NCBI GenBank assembly: GCA_024226555.1
Contig: JAAELO010000332.1
Location: forward strand, 1 to 62,653
Direction of reading: 5' to 3'
Length of the DNA stretch: 62,653 nt
Source of the DNA: Desulfobacterales bacterium
GTDB taxonomy: Bacteria; Desulfobacterota; Desulfobacteria; Desulfobacterales; JAAELO01
Shown: positions 1 through 9,583 of the stretch, one piece after another
Layout: every line of letters starts with the position of its first letter
How positions within the stretch are numbered: position 1 is the stretch's first letter
Notes under the pieces: generated by a model
What the model was told of the DNA's origin: nothing
Database searches by the model: none
The model's input: only the letters and a program-made list of their open reading frames with translations
Program-made: the position numbers and the translations under genes

Positions 1-16
1 AATTTTAATAGATAAT

Positions 17-145
17 GGGAACCTCTAATAATTAGAATTTTGGATAAAATACAAGGCATTTCAAAAAATAACGAGCCGATTTTATTACAGTTTTTTTTGG
101 AAATAACAAAGCATTTTGCTAAAGGAACAGTTATTAGAGATTCCC
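17..145 (+). repeat. RepA palindromic repeat, copy 1 (full length)
   Basis: A 129-bp imperfect palindrome that starts GGGAACCTCTAATAATTAG and ends with a matching TTATTAGAGATTCCC. It is flanked on both sides by TAAT, a perfect 4-bp target duplication. It lies downstream of the minus-strand BASS transporter, with copy 2 in the opposite orientation on the other side of that gene. Confidence 0.9.
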
Positions 146-221
146 TAATATTCAAGTTGGGCGGTGTAAATCACCGCCAATTCATTAAATCTTTCCATTA
201 AAACATTTTGTTTCAATTTTT

Positions 222-1622
222 CTAAACTTCTTCCATCACGACATTTTTTTCAGCCTCATTCTTATTTAAATCGTCTTTAAGAGGTAATACTCTTTTAAAC
301 GAGAAAATTGAGATTAATCCTGATATAAACATCATTAGACCGAATATTCCAGAAACTGTGAACATTGAGCTGTGAAAGTCTCCCATCTGGTCCTGGATGA
401 GCAGAGAAATTGTCATGGCAAGCGCAGAGTTTCTTAGACCTGTTTCAAGAGATATTGCTCTTGCCTGATAGTTGTTGATTTTAAATGTCTTAGGTATAAT
501 TCCACCTAATATCATTCCAGACATTGTAAGAATAAAAATCATTGCATAAAACTTTAAACCATATCTGCTAAAATCAGCAAATTTATCAAGATTACTTATA
601 ACTCCGGCAACCATTATAAATACAACTGCTATCATGCCAAGGGCTGAAAAAAATGGTGTGGCTTTATCTGCAAATTTACTCCACATACCTTTTATAAACA
701 TTCCTATTATTAGTGGTATTACTACAAGAACTGTAACTGTTAATACTACCATTTTTACAGGTATTGTTATTTGAGGTACATTTTGACAGTATACATTAAG
801 TAGAAAAGGAGTAAAAAACAGAGCTAAAAAAGTTGAGAAAGATGTTATTGAGATTGAAAGAGCAAGATCTCCTTTTGCATAGTGTGTCATAAGGTTAGAA
901 ACAACGCCTCCAGGGCTAACAGCAATCAGGATAAATCCAACATATATATATGGATAATCATAATAGAAACCTCCGAGATAACCAAGAACTACTGCGATGA
1001 TAGGAATTAAACCAAACTGAAGTACTTCACCAATAAAAATTCCGAGTGGATTTTTAAAAACAATTGCAAACTCTTTGATTGTTAGAGTCATTCCCATACC
1101 TACCATAACAAGGAAAAGCATTGCTATGATGCTAATCTTAAAAACCCTGTCAAACATAGGCTGTACGGGTTTTTCAGTAAACTGTGCAAATGAATATCTT
1201 TTACCATTTACAAAAGATTCAGTTATTTTTACTTTAAAATGCATCTTGTTTTCAGACATTTTCTTAAGATTCTGATAAAAAGGATTTTCTTTATTTGGTA
1301 CTGACAGGGTGTAAATTTCACCTGTTAATTCCCTTAAAAGGTATATTGTATTCTTTTCATTTGCAACTTCGCTACCTTTTAATGCTAAAATCCTTAGATT
1401 ACCATCAAATTCTATATTATTTGCTTCTGACCAGTCTATATTTACTGATCTGTTATTCAATTGATAAAACATGGAGGGATTTTTACCAGTCCTTGAGATC
1501 ATGGAGAGTTCTTTATAGATAGTTTCTCCTGATTCACCAGCAAAAATATCAGGTGTAAACATAATTATAATAATCAGAGCAGATACAGATAAAACGATCT
1601 TAAGAATAATTCTTACGTACAT
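222..1622 (-). CDS. BASS-type (bile acid:Na+ symporter family) transporter with periplasmic N-terminal domain
   Basis: Predicted inner-membrane transporter of 466 aa. A signal/anchor helix (about residues 8-27) is followed by roughly 130 hydrophilic residues and then a hydrophobic core (about 160-445) with 8-10 membrane segments. The core carries SPGGVVSN, resembling the PGGxxSN substrate/sodium site of the BASS fold. Family members move organic anions with Na+. The N-terminal periplasmic extension is unusual, because ordinary BASS proteins are about 300-330 aa. The gene stands alone, bracketed by two oppositely oriented 129-bp repeats. The substrate cannot be told from sequence. Confidence 0.75.
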   Translation of the reverse strand: MYVRIILKIVLSVSALIIIIMFTPDIFAGESGETIYKELSMISRTGKNPSMFYQLNNRSVNIDWSEANNIEFDGNLRILALKGSEVANEKNTIYLLRELTGEIYTLSVPNKENPFYQNLKKMSENKMHFKVKITESFVNGKRYSFAQFTEKPVQPMFDRVFKISIIAMLFLVMVGMGMTLTIKEFAIVFKNPLGIFIGEVLQFGLIPIIAVVLGYLGGFYYDYPYIYVGFILIAVSPGGVVSNLMTHYAKGDLALSISITSFSTFLALFFTPFLLNVYCQNVPQITIPVKMVVLTVTVLVVIPLIIGMFIKGMWSKFADKATPFFSALGMIAVVFIMVAGVISNLDKFADFSRYGLKFYAMIFILTMSGMILGGIIPKTFKINNYQARAISLETGLRNSALAMTISLLIQDQMGDFHSSMFTVSGIFGLMMFISGLISIFSFKRVLPLKDDLNKNEAEKNVVMEEV

Positions 1623-1678
1623 ATTTCCCCCATTTTCAGAATCAGTGAAAACTTTAAAAGATTTCTATTAAAACTTAA

Positions 1679-1807
1679 GGGAATCTCTAATAACTGTTCT
1701 TTTGGCAAAATGCTTTGTTATTTCCAAAAAAAACTGTAATAAAATCGGCTCGTTATTTTTTGAAATGCCTTGTATTTTATCCAAAATTCTAATTATTAGA
1801 GGTTCCC
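1679..1807 (-). repeat. RepA palindromic repeat, copy 2 (full length)
   Basis: A 129-bp copy, reverse complement of copy 1, reading GGGAATCTCTAATAACTG at the left and ending AGAGGTTCCC. It is flanked by TTAA on both sides, a perfect 4-bp target duplication. Confidence 0.9.
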
Positions 1808-2228
1808 TTAAGTGCCAGGTTTTTTTGTACAAAATCAAATTATATAATTGAAATAAAGCTATCATCATCATCACTCTCTGTAAAAACAAATCACTACAAT
1901 TTCTTATAAATTAGGTATTTACATTTATTTGAATTATTTTTATCTTTTATGAAACTTAAAAACCATCGAACCTCCTGAACACTGTTCCGCTATATCGAAC
2001 TTAAATATTTTTTATATTTTTATCTCAAATTATAAATAACTTTTAAAAAATAGTTTATTTACACATAGAATTTGATAATACCGAAACAACATAATAATAA
2101 TTGATAACTTAATTTTTATACATTTTTTTTAAAACTTAGAAACATATTACCATTGTGAATAAATAAACCCCATGTTATATTTAGTGATATTTCAAACACC
2201 TACCTTCAACATAATTATAGGCTAATTA
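1808..2228. other. AT-rich intergenic region
   Basis: About 420 bp between divergent genes with no convincing ORF. It must hold the promoters for the BASS gene and the solute-binding protein gene, but no single promoter stands out in such AT-rich DNA. Confidence 0.5.
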
Positions 2229-3182
2229 ATGAAGATAATAGTTATTTTAAAAAACAAATATTATAATGCTATTTTCATTTCATATTTATCTTACTTGTTA
2301 ATTTTTTTCCCTAATTTTATTTTCGCAGATGTTTTATCAAAAGATACAATTGAGTGGGCTACATTCGACTGGCCTCCTGGGTATATAATTTCCGGACCAG
2401 ACAAAGGAAGGGGATTTGTAGATTTAACTCAAAAAATGATTATTGATGAACTCAAAAATTATAACCATAAAATCAAGGTTTTCCCACTGGCAAGGCTTAA
2501 ATTTAATATTAAAAATGGAAGACATTCTTGTTACGGCGCTGCTATATACAGCAAACATTATGCTGTCAAAAACGGTATGCTTATCGGCATCCCATATTTA
2601 TTACAATATCCACATCAAATTCTTATTCTGAAAAGTAAAAGACATCTTTTTAATGATAAAAAAATTGTCAAACTTGATTATCTTCTAAAAAATACAAATT
2701 TAAGACTAACTGTTCAAAAAAACTGGTCCCTGGGACCAATTATAGATAATATCCTAAAAAAAAATAAAAGTTCAAAAAATATCCATGTAAGAGCATCATC
2801 TGATGGATATAGTGGTCTTCTAAAGATGGTAAAACTAGGCCGTACAGATTATATTATCAATTACTACAGCTCCTTTAAAACTATTATTAACGATATTGGT
2901 TTTAACTTAAACGATTTTGAAATTATATCTATTTATGAAAATAAGGATACTTTTCATGGAGCATCTTTTTCTGTATCAGACAACATGTGGGGAAAAAAAA
3001 TTATAAGTGAAATAAATCAAGTTGTATTTAAATTACGTAAAGATAAAAAGTTCAGGAGAATCATTGAAAACCATTTAATACCAAAAGGACATGAAACAAA
3101 ATATTGGAAACTATATAAACAAAAAATAATATCTCAAAATCATAATATCAATTCGAAATTAAATGAGAAAAGTAATCAATAG
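2229..3182 (+). CDS. Periplasmic substrate-binding protein (SBP family 3-like)
   Basis: A 317-aa secreted protein. An N-terminal hydrophobic stretch ends in FPNFIFA, a likely signal peptidase site near residue 33. The mature part starts with IEWATFDWPPGYI and contains GRGFVDLTQKMI, the layout of family 3 solute-binding lobes (ligand contact near the first strand, then a helix). It resembles the orphan amino-acid-type binding proteins found without an adjacent ABC permease, and none is encoded next to it. The ligand is unknown. It converges on the hydrolase gene downstream. Confidence 0.65.
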   Translation: MKIIVILKNKYYNAIFISYLSYLLIFFPNFIFADVLSKDTIEWATFDWPPGYIISGPDKGRGFVDLTQKMIIDELKNYNHKIKVFPLARLKFNIKNGRHSCYGAAIYSKHYAVKNGMLIGIPYLLQYPHQILILKSKRHLFNDKKIVKLDYLLKNTNLRLTVQKNWSLGPIIDNILKKNKSSKNIHVRASSDGYSGLLKMVKLGRTDYIINYYSSFKTIINDIGFNLNDFEIISIYENKDTFHGASFSVSDNMWGKKIISEINQVVFKLRKDKKFRRIIENHLIPKGHETKYWKLYKQKIISQNHNINSKLNEKSNQ

Positions 3183-3193
3183 ATGCCCTTAAC

Positions 3194-4033
3194 TCAGAGA
3201 GAGATAAACTCTGAACATTTATTGTAAAGATCAAAAAGAACATGTCCTCCATTTGCTACAATTCTTACCCTGGATTCTGGTAAAATAGACTGAAGTCTTT
3301 TTGCAGATTCAGTGCTATACAATAAAGAATCTTTTTCTCCACCAATATATAAAACAGGCATGTTAAGATTCCCTAATTGCGTATCTGTATATACTGGTAT
3401 TTGATCAAGCCTCCATCTGAAATATTTTGAAACTAATAACCCAAACTCAAAGCTTTCATAATCCATCTCTCTATTGTTAGTTAAGGTCTGATTAATTTTT
3501 TTCTGGCCATATTTTCCAAGGAACATGTAAAACATAGCTTTAAAGATAAATATAACCTTTGGCTTATAAATTCCTGATGGTGCAAACAATACTAATTTGT
3601 TAACCATTTCAGGAAAATTAACAGCAAAATTTAATGCCATCCATCCGCCTATCGAATAACCTGCAATATTTACTTTCTCATATCCTGATTTTTTTATTAT
3701 TTCTTTTAGCCATAACCCATGAGAACCATCTTTTAAGGATAATCTTGTTTCATCACTCCTTCCAGGTTCACCAATAATATCAACCAGGCAGACTCTGAAT
3801 TTTTTACAGTAATTTTCAATATCACCCATCCACATCAACAGATTAGTTCCTGTTCCATGCAAAAGAAACAAGGGAGGTTTTTCTGTTTCTCCACATTTTA
3901 ACAGATGAGTTCTACCATAGGATGTTTCAATGTATTCAGAATCGAAGGGAACCGGCCATTTATTCAGAAATTCATCATAGGAATTAAGTATTTTATTCTT
4001 ACCATCTTTTGTTTTATATATAGATTGTGCCAT
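3194..4033 (-). CDS. Alpha/beta hydrolase
   Basis: A 279-aa alpha/beta-hydrolase-fold protein. HGTGTN is the oxyanion loop, GYSIGG (near residue 145) is the GxSxG nucleophile elbow, GEKDS supplies a probable acid, and GGHVLF near the C-terminus gives the catalytic His. No signal peptide, so it is probably a cytoplasmic esterase or C-C hydrolase of unknown substrate. It follows the small HTH gene by 18 bp on the same strand and is probably co-transcribed with it. Confidence 0.8.
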   Translation of the reverse strand: MAQSIYKTKDGKNKILNSYDEFLNKWPVPFDSEYIETSYGRTHLLKCGETEKPPLFLLHGTGTNLLMWMGDIENYCKKFRVCLVDIIGEPGRSDETRLSLKDGSHGLWLKEIIKKSGYEKVNIAGYSIGGWMALNFAVNFPEMVNKLVLFAPSGIYKPKVIFIFKAMFYMFLGKYGQKKINQTLTNNREMDYESFEFGLLVSKYFRWRLDQIPVYTDTQLGNLNMPVLYIGGEKDSLLYSTESAKRLQSILPESRVRIVANGGHVLFDLYNKCSEFISL

Positions 4034-4051
4034 ATTGTTACCTTTTACACC

Positions 4052-4480
4052 TTATTTCATAATTTCCGATATCATTTCCAGCATGTTACCAATGAATTTA
4101 GAAGACCCCCAAAGCATAATTCTCAACCTTTTTTCTTTCTTTTTATAAACGGAATCACACCTTGCTTTCTTATTTTCAGGTATCTTACTGTTCATTGCAG
4201 CACAAACAGTTGCTGTTATTCTGTCTGCTTCTTCTTTAGTACAGGAATCTATATCCACAATAGATGAAACCTGCATAGTCATCTTTTTTATATTGCTATC
4301 AATTATTTCATCTTTTTTCTCATATGAAGGTCTTTCTCCAAGAAAATCAAGAATGTCATCTTCGCTGATTCTCCACTGCCCACCGGCCTTTTTAGCATTA
4401 AGTTTCCCTTCCTTAATGTACCTTCTAACTGTTTTAGTATGAACATTTAAAATTTCTGATACTTTATCAACTTTGAACAT
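4052..4480 (-). CDS. Small helix-turn-helix (MerR/excisionase-type) DNA-binding protein
   Basis: A 142-aa protein. Residues 1-52 form an excisionase-like winged helix (KVSEILNVHTKTVRRYIKEGKL, then GGQWRISEDDILDFL). The rest is a basic, unrecognised tail that may sense a signal or mediate dimerisation. It lies 18 bp upstream of the hydrolase gene, so it may regulate that two-gene unit. It is not next to any phage integrase, so a phage excisionase role is unlikely. Confidence 0.7.
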   Translation of the reverse strand: MFKVDKVSEILNVHTKTVRRYIKEGKLNAKKAGGQWRISEDDILDFLGERPSYEKKDEIIDSNIKKMTMQVSSIVDIDSCTKEEADRITATVCAAMNSKIPENKKARCDSVYKKKEKRLRIMLWGSSKFIGNMLEMISEIMK

Positions 4481-5083
4481 ATCTATCTCCTTTTAGGACA
4501 AATTATAACAATATTAAGAAATTATCAAGGCTTAATATTACCTTTTATTACCTATTGCATATTCTTTATTTTTTGTATTTATTCAATTAGAATTTGAAAC
4601 TTAGTTGAAAATTTTATTTATCTATAAATTACAATAGACATATGTAAGTTGTACTACTAAATAATTTGATTCATTATATTTACCATGGATTTCTGATACG
4701 CGAGGTTGTGTCATTAATAAGAAAAATAAGTAAAAAACTCTGGATTCCTGATACCTGATTAAGAACAAGCTTTAATCATGTTCTGGAATGACGACCGTTT
4801 TAGCTAAATTCGCTAAGCATGTAATTATATTTAGAACCGCAAATGGGCGCATACAAGCAGTGCCCTTTAATCCATCTTAATTCTCTTCATAATCAGTTTG
4901 TTAAACCTTGAATAAAAACTTATGCTTTTGGAGTTTTTTATGTGGGGTTGCTCAAAAATTTAGCTTCCAACGGGAGGTTTTCATCTTTTTTTTTAAATTT
5001 AGATGTAAACTAAAAAAATCAGGTAACAATCAAAGACAGCTTCAACATACATTTATCACTGTCTTCAATTGTTTTAAGTGAAA
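4481..5083. other. Intergenic region with a REP-like palindrome
   Basis: About 600 bp without a supported gene. Two related blocks, TGGATTTCTGATAC near 4685 and TGGATTCCTGATAC near 4741, and a following CTGGAATGACG near 4783 look like a degenerate REP-type intergenic element. The rest is AT-rich with no recognised structure. Confidence 0.4.
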
Positions 5084-5110
5084 CTGACTATATGATATAG
5101 TCAGGTTTTT
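5084..5110. terminator. Palindromic terminator between convergent transcripts
   Basis: CTGACTAT and ATAGTCAG form a near-perfect stem with a short ATGAT loop just after the chemoreceptor stop codon. The plus strand has GTTTTTT directly after it. The minus strand has only a weak U-tract, so it probably works best on plus-strand transcripts. Confidence 0.55.
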
Positions 5111-5113
5111 TCA

Positions 5114-7225
5114 TTATTTTTTATTTTTATCTTTATCTATTACAAAACCACCAACTATTTTACTCAGTTCTGTTGCCATCTCCTGAAAATCCTCAACACT
5201 GTTTTTAATCTGATCACTACTTGTTGAGACATCGGATGATGCCATATTAACATGTGTAATATCTTTACTGATTTCTGATGCTACTGTTGAGCTCTGACCA
5301 ACATTTGCATTTACTTCATTAATACCACTTGATAGTTGTGTTACGTTAGCAGCTATCTCATTTGTTGCAGATGATTGTTCATCAACTGATTGGGATATTT
5401 TATCCACAATATTATTAATATTTAAAATTGTATCAGCTACCTTGTTAATCTCTTTAACAGATATATCTGTTGTATCCTGAACAACAGATATTCTATTTCT
5501 TATATCAAGGGTGGCTTCTGCTGTTTGCTTTGAAAGATCCTTAATTTCACTTGCAACCACAGCAAATCCCTTTCCTGCCTCACCTGCTCTAGCAGCTTCA
5601 ATTGTTGCATTTAAAGCAAGTAGATTAGTTTGTTCTGATATATCAGAGATAGTTTCGGTTACTTTTCCAATAGCCTGGGCCGCAATTCCAAGTTCTTTCA
5701 TCATTTTACCGGCATTTTCTGACTGGTCAACTGCACTTCCTGCAACACCCTTAGCTTTGTCAGTTTCCTTGGCTATTTCAGAAATTGTTACAGTCATCTC
5801 CTCAACTGAAGATGCAACCATTGTTGTATTCGTTGAAGACTGCTCCATTGCTGCTGCAACTGCATTAAGGTTTGAGCTCATCTCTTCAGCTGCAGATGAA
5901 ACGTTATTTGACAGATCAAGAGTTTCTCCTGCATTACCTGCCATCTCTCCTGCAATTATAGCCAGTTCTGAAGAAGATCCTTTAACCTTCTCTGAATTAT
6001 TGGAGATTTTTCGTATCATACCTTGCAAGCGATCGAGAAAAAGATTAAACCAGACAGCTAATTCACCAAGCTCGTCTTTTGAAACCACAGGAATTCTTAT
6101 TGTTAAATCACCTTCACCTTTTGCAATGTTCTCAAGTGATGAAACCACGGTTTTTACTGGTTTCACAATTACATTAACAGAGATTCTGTAAACTACAAAA
6201 AGAAGAAGAAGTATTGAGATAACTCCAATTATTATACATAAGTTTCTAAGGTTATTGGCCTGACTGAAAATAACATACTCTGGAATACTAATTCCCAGCG
6301 TTAATGGATTGTCAGTATTTTTTATCTTAATTGGAGTATAAACTGTCCATGCATCTGAATCTGATCCCGCTGCTTTTCCAAATCTTTTGAAAGGTTTACC
6401 ATCCTTAATAAATCGTATATCTTCTGTCGTAAATTTCATTTTATCAGCTGTGGCACCAATCAGTTCTTTATTCAGATGTGAAACACAAAAAGCATTGTTT
6501 GAGACAATGAAACCGTACCCTTCTTTAAAAGGACGTATAGAGCGAATTACTTCTGCAAACCAGTTAATTGACAGATCTATTCCCAGAATACCTACTGCTT
6601 TTCCATTTGAAACAATAGGAGCACAAATACTTATCATCATAACGTCTTTGCCATTTACTTTGTAAGAAGTAGGCTCAGTTATATAAAGTTTTCCAGTATT
6701 TAAAGGAATGCTATAATACTGACTATCAGGCCCTCCTTCATAGCTGATAATGCTTTCAAGGTGAATCCCACCAAGACGGTTCCAATATGGAATAAATCTT
6801 CCGGTTTTATCATGACCTTTTTCAAGACCTTTTGCATCAGTACCTTTTGTATTCACAAATTTCTCATCATTACCATCAAACGCATCTGGTTCCCAACCTG
6901 TCCATACTCCAAAATAAGCAGGGTTTTCAGTAAGTGTTCTTTTCAGAACCTGGGACATGCTTTCCCGGTCGATACTTTCATTGTTCTCTTTCAGTGTTCC
7001 CATAACTGTTGCAAGAGCAAGTGCTTTATCAGTAGCATCTTCAATTTTAGATTTAATTTCACCACCATATCTATAGCCCATCTCTTCAGCAAGTTTAAGA
7101 GCTTCTTCTTTTGAATGTTTTGATACAGTCGTTGTTATAAAAACTATTGTTACTATGTATGATAAAAAAACTACCAAACCTACTGATAAAAGCATTTTCA
7201 TTAATAAACTTTTATTCTTGAACAT
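5114..7225 (-). CDS. Methyl-accepting chemotaxis protein (dCache sensor)
   Basis: A 703-aa transmembrane chemoreceptor. TM1 spans about residues 10-32 and a dCache-type periplasmic region about 35-320 ([29 protein letters not shown]). TM2 follows near 325-350, then HAMP, then a long cytoplasmic coiled coil whose hairpin tip reads [20 protein letters not shown]. The start is supported by AAGGAG seven bases upstream. It sits just beyond the end of the choline locus, as its paralogue sits beyond the ethanolamine locus. An amine ligand such as choline is an inference from that placement, not shown. Confidence 0.93.
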   Translation of the reverse strand: MFKNKSLLMKMLLSVGLVVFLSYIVTIVFITTTVSKHSKEEALKLAEEMGYRYGGEIKSKIEDATDKALALATVMGTLKENNESIDRESMSQVLKRTLTENPAYFGVWTGWEPDAFDGNDEKFVNTKGTDAKGLEKGHDKTGRFIPYWNRLGGIHLESIISYEGGPDSQYYSIPLNTGKLYITEPTSYKVNGKDVMMISICAPIVSNGKAVGILGIDLSINWFAEVIRSIRPFKEGYGFIVSNNAFCVSHLNKELIGATADKMKFTTEDIRFIKDGKPFKRFGKAAGSDSDAWTVYTPIKIKNTDNPLTLGISIPEYVIFSQANNLRNLCIIIGVISILLLLFVVYRISVNVIVKPVKTVVSSLENIAKGEGDLTIRIPVVSKDELGELAVWFNLFLDRLQGMIRKISNNSEKVKGSSSELAIIAGEMAGNAGETLDLSNNVSSAAEEMSSNLNAVAAAMEQSSTNTTMVASSVEEMTVTISEIAKETDKAKGVAGSAVDQSENAGKMMKELGIAAQAIGKVTETISDISEQTNLLALNATIEAARAGEAGKGFAVVASEIKDLSKQTAEATLDIRNRISVVQDTTDISVKEINKVADTILNINNIVDKISQSVDEQSSATNEIAANVTQLSSGINEVNANVGQSSTVASEISKDITHVNMASSDVSTSSDQIKNSVEDFQEMATELSKIVGGFVIDKDKNKK

Positions 7226-7332
7226 TATAACTCCTTAAATAAAATTATTATTTGAAGAGATCTCAAAAAATTGAATTATATTTATTTACAGTAAAAATAA
7301 GAATTCCCAAGTTAGATTTTACTTTGATATAA

Positions 7333-7461
7333 GGGAATCTCTAATAAACTCTCTTTTGGCGAAATACTTTGTTATTTCCAAAATAAACTGTAATAAAATC
7401 GGTTCGTTATTTTTTGAACTGCCTTGTATTTCATCCAAAATTTTTATTATTAGAGGTTCCC
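7333..7461 (-). repeat. RepA palindromic repeat, copy 3 (full length)
   Basis: A 129-bp copy from GGGAATCTCTAATAAAC to AGAGGTTCCC, flanked on both sides by ATAA (perfect 4-bp target duplication). It lies between the end of the cut operon and the chemoreceptor gene. Confidence 0.9.
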
Positions 7462-7529
7462 ATAAGCTAAACCTAATTGGGAATTAATGGATATAATTAA
7501 ATTTTTGAAATACTTCTTATTTAACTATT

Positions 7530-7644
7530 GGGAATCTCTAATGATTTGAATCGTTTATAAAATACTGCGTTTATAAAAGCTTTCAATTTTATAAAACCTC
7601 TGCAGAAAAAGTATTTCGCAAAAAGAGCAGTTTTAGAGGTTCCC
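7530..7644 (-). repeat. RepA repeat, copy 4 (variant centre)
   Basis: A 115-bp copy with standard ends but a different interior rich in TTTATAAAA. It lies 19 bp past the pduT stop codon and could serve as the 3' hairpin of the cut operon. Flanks are TATT and TGTT, a 3 of 4 match. Confidence 0.8.
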
Positions 7645-7663
7645 TGTTAATTTATTTATTTTT

Positions 7664-8215
7664 TTATAATAACGTACTTTTCAGTTCTTCGCTTGGTGAT
7701 GGAATGACCACATGAGTTAAAACCGGTCCTGACTCACCAACACCTTCAACACCAGCACTTACAGAAGCCTCAACTGATCCAACATCACCTGTAAATGTGA
7801 CAAATGATTTACCTGCCATGCCTGCTGCAAAACGAATCTCAAGTAATGTAATCTGTCCTGCTTTTGCTGCTGCATCTGCTGCAAGAATACTTGCCACAGT
7901 TGTGCTTGTTTCTATTACTCCTAGTGCATTAATTTCTGATGCTTCTGTTGTTCCACTAAGGGCGGGAGCAACTGTCTCATGCACATTAGCCAGAACAAAC
8001 CAGTCGATGATAAGCTCCTCACCAATTTCCCGTCCTGTTTCAACAGAACTTTTTACTGATCCTGTATCACCGGCTACCATTATTAGATAACGTCCCGGAC
8101 ATGTTGGCCTTGCAAATAATAGTTCAACATTTGCAGCCTTAATCATCTCATCTGCAGTCTTAATTCCTATTGCGATACTGTTTAATTCAATACAGCCTAT
8201 TGTTTTAAAACTCAT
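7664..8215 (-). CDS. pduT: PduT-type trimeric microcompartment shell protein
   Basis: A 183-aa shell protein with two tandem BMC domains (about 4-88 and 95-180), so it forms a pseudohexameric trimer. RPTCPGRY places Cys39 where PduT has the Cys38 that binds a 4Fe-4S cluster in the central pore. Together with the adjacent PduS it probably passes electrons across the shell to recycle NAD+/NADH. It is the last gene of the cut operon, 11 bp after pduS. A close paralogue at 44510 occupies the same place in the ethanolamine locus. Confidence 0.9.
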   Translation of the reverse strand: MSFKTIGCIELNSIAIGIKTADEMIKAANVELLFARPTCPGRYLIMVAGDTGSVKSSVETGREIGEELIIDWFVLANVHETVAPALSGTTEASEINALGVIETSTTVASILAADAAAKAGQITLLEIRFAAGMAGKSFVTFTGDVGSVEASVSAGVEGVGESGPVLTHVVIPSPSEELKSTLL

Positions 8216-8226
8216 TATATAAACCT

Positions 8227-9555
8227 TTAAACCTTTCTGATCGTTACAACACCAGCTTCTATGTTTTCTACCAATCCATCAATTGAAGCATGGATACGTG
8301 CACCAAGAGCATTTTCAGGAATTTCACCAATGAGATCACCCTTAATAACATGATCTCCAACGTTAACCTTACAAACTGCTGGTGCTCCAATATGTTGAGT
8401 AAGTGGTATTTTAACCATATCCGGAACAAAACCCTCAACCAGAGTAGGATGGGTATCGTATTTAGTAATATTCAGCCTTTGCATTAATCGTTTAGTCGGG
8501 ATATATCTGGTATTTCTGAAGGGATGATTTTTTGGTTCTTCACCTGTTCCCTCCCATCTTATTCCATCTTTCATTAAGTCTTTTTTGATCAGTGCATTTA
8601 CTTCTCGTGGAGAGATTCCCATGGGACAAGCAAATTTCTCACAAGCACCGCATTCACAGCATAGTAGTGCTTCTAGTCGAGCTTTATTATCTATGTCACC
8701 AAATGAAAGAGACCGCATAATTTTGTGTGGATTTATACTATGTCCCAAAAGCTTTCTTGGACATAGTTCTGAACAGTGTGTGCATTGACAGCACACAGTC
8801 CCTGTAATTTTCCTGATCTTAGCAGGGTCCATCACTTTTTGAGAAACCACATTATGATCTGGTGGAAGCACAATCAACCCGCTTGTTACCTTGGTTACCG
8901 GCTGATCAATATCTGTAAGAACCCTTCCCATCATAGGACCACCATCAACAACACGGTAATCAGCGATCTTTGATCCACCTGCAAATTCGAGAAGGTCTGA
9001 CACTATTGTTCCCACAGGAACCTTAACAACCATATCCTGACCAACTTCGCCAGTAACAGTTACATATCTTTCAGTAAGCGGGATATCTTTCATAGCTTTT
9101 GCAATATTGAATAAGGACTCAACATTACTAACTACAACACCTACCTGAAGTGGTATTCCAGCTTCAGGTACAGTTCTTCCTGTAACTTCTTTTACAAGAA
9201 CCTGCTCATCACCGGATGGATAAAAATCTTTCAGTTCAAAAAGTGTAATGCGTCCTGTACTATCTTTATCGACAGCGTCCTGTACAGACTTCATAGCCTT
9301 AGCATGCTTACCTTTAAGACAAATATAGCCTTTTTTTGCTCCTGTACAGTCAAGTATAGTATTGAGACCTTCTACTACAGTATCGATCTCTTTTTCCATT
9401 AGATATGGATCACTCATTAAAAGAGGTTCACACGAAGCTCCATTAACTAAAACAGTATCCACATCAGCATTTACTTTAATATGGGTGGGAAACCCCGCTC
9501 CACCGGCTCCAACAATTCCGGCATTTTTTATCTTCTCGACAACTTGTTCTCTCAT
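8227..9555 (-). CDS. pduS: PduS-type RnfC-like flavo/iron-sulfur electron-transfer protein
   Basis: A 442-aa RnfC-family protein. The N-terminal GAGGAGFPTH glycine-rich segment and the following domain bind FMN/NADH, an SLBB region lies in the middle, and two ferredoxin-type clusters are supplied by CCQCTHCSELCP and CCECGACEKFACP near residues 256-307. A C-terminal barrel-sandwich segment (GDLIGEIPENALGARIHASIDG) completes the family layout. Known PduS reduces cobalamin in Pdu compartments. CutC needs no cobalamin, so here redox balancing through PduT is more likely. Confidence 0.9.
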   Translation of the reverse strand: MREQVVEKIKNAGIVGAGGAGFPTHIKVNADVDTVLVNGASCEPLLMSDPYLMEKEIDTVVEGLNTILDCTGAKKGYICLKGKHAKAMKSVQDAVDKDSTGRITLFELKDFYPSGDEQVLVKEVTGRTVPEAGIPLQVGVVVSNVESLFNIAKAMKDIPLTERYVTVTGEVGQDMVVKVPVGTIVSDLLEFAGGSKIADYRVVDGGPMMGRVLTDIDQPVTKVTSGLIVLPPDHNVVSQKVMDPAKIRKITGTVCCQCTHCSELCPRKLLGHSINPHKIMRSLSFGDIDNKARLEALLCCECGACEKFACPMGISPREVNALIKKDLMKDGIRWEGTGEEPKNHPFRNTRYIPTKRLMQRLNITKYDTHPTLVEGFVPDMVKIPLTQHIGAPAVCKVNVGDHVIKGDLIGEIPENALGARIHASIDGLVENIEAGVVTIRKV

Positions 9556-9583
9556 TTCAATTCCCTTAACTATAATACGACAT

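Noticed and set aside
17-145. RepA hairpins as further EutV (ANTAR) target sites
   Set aside because: They lack the short paired hairpins with six-base A1/G4 loops and also occur in regions unrelated to ethanolamine. Long-arm palindromes with target duplications fit mobile elements better.
5511-6191. Long plus-strand open frames opposite the chemoreceptor and dehydrogenase genes
   Set aside because: They are antisense shadows of conserved coding sequence and show no ribosome site or family resemblance.
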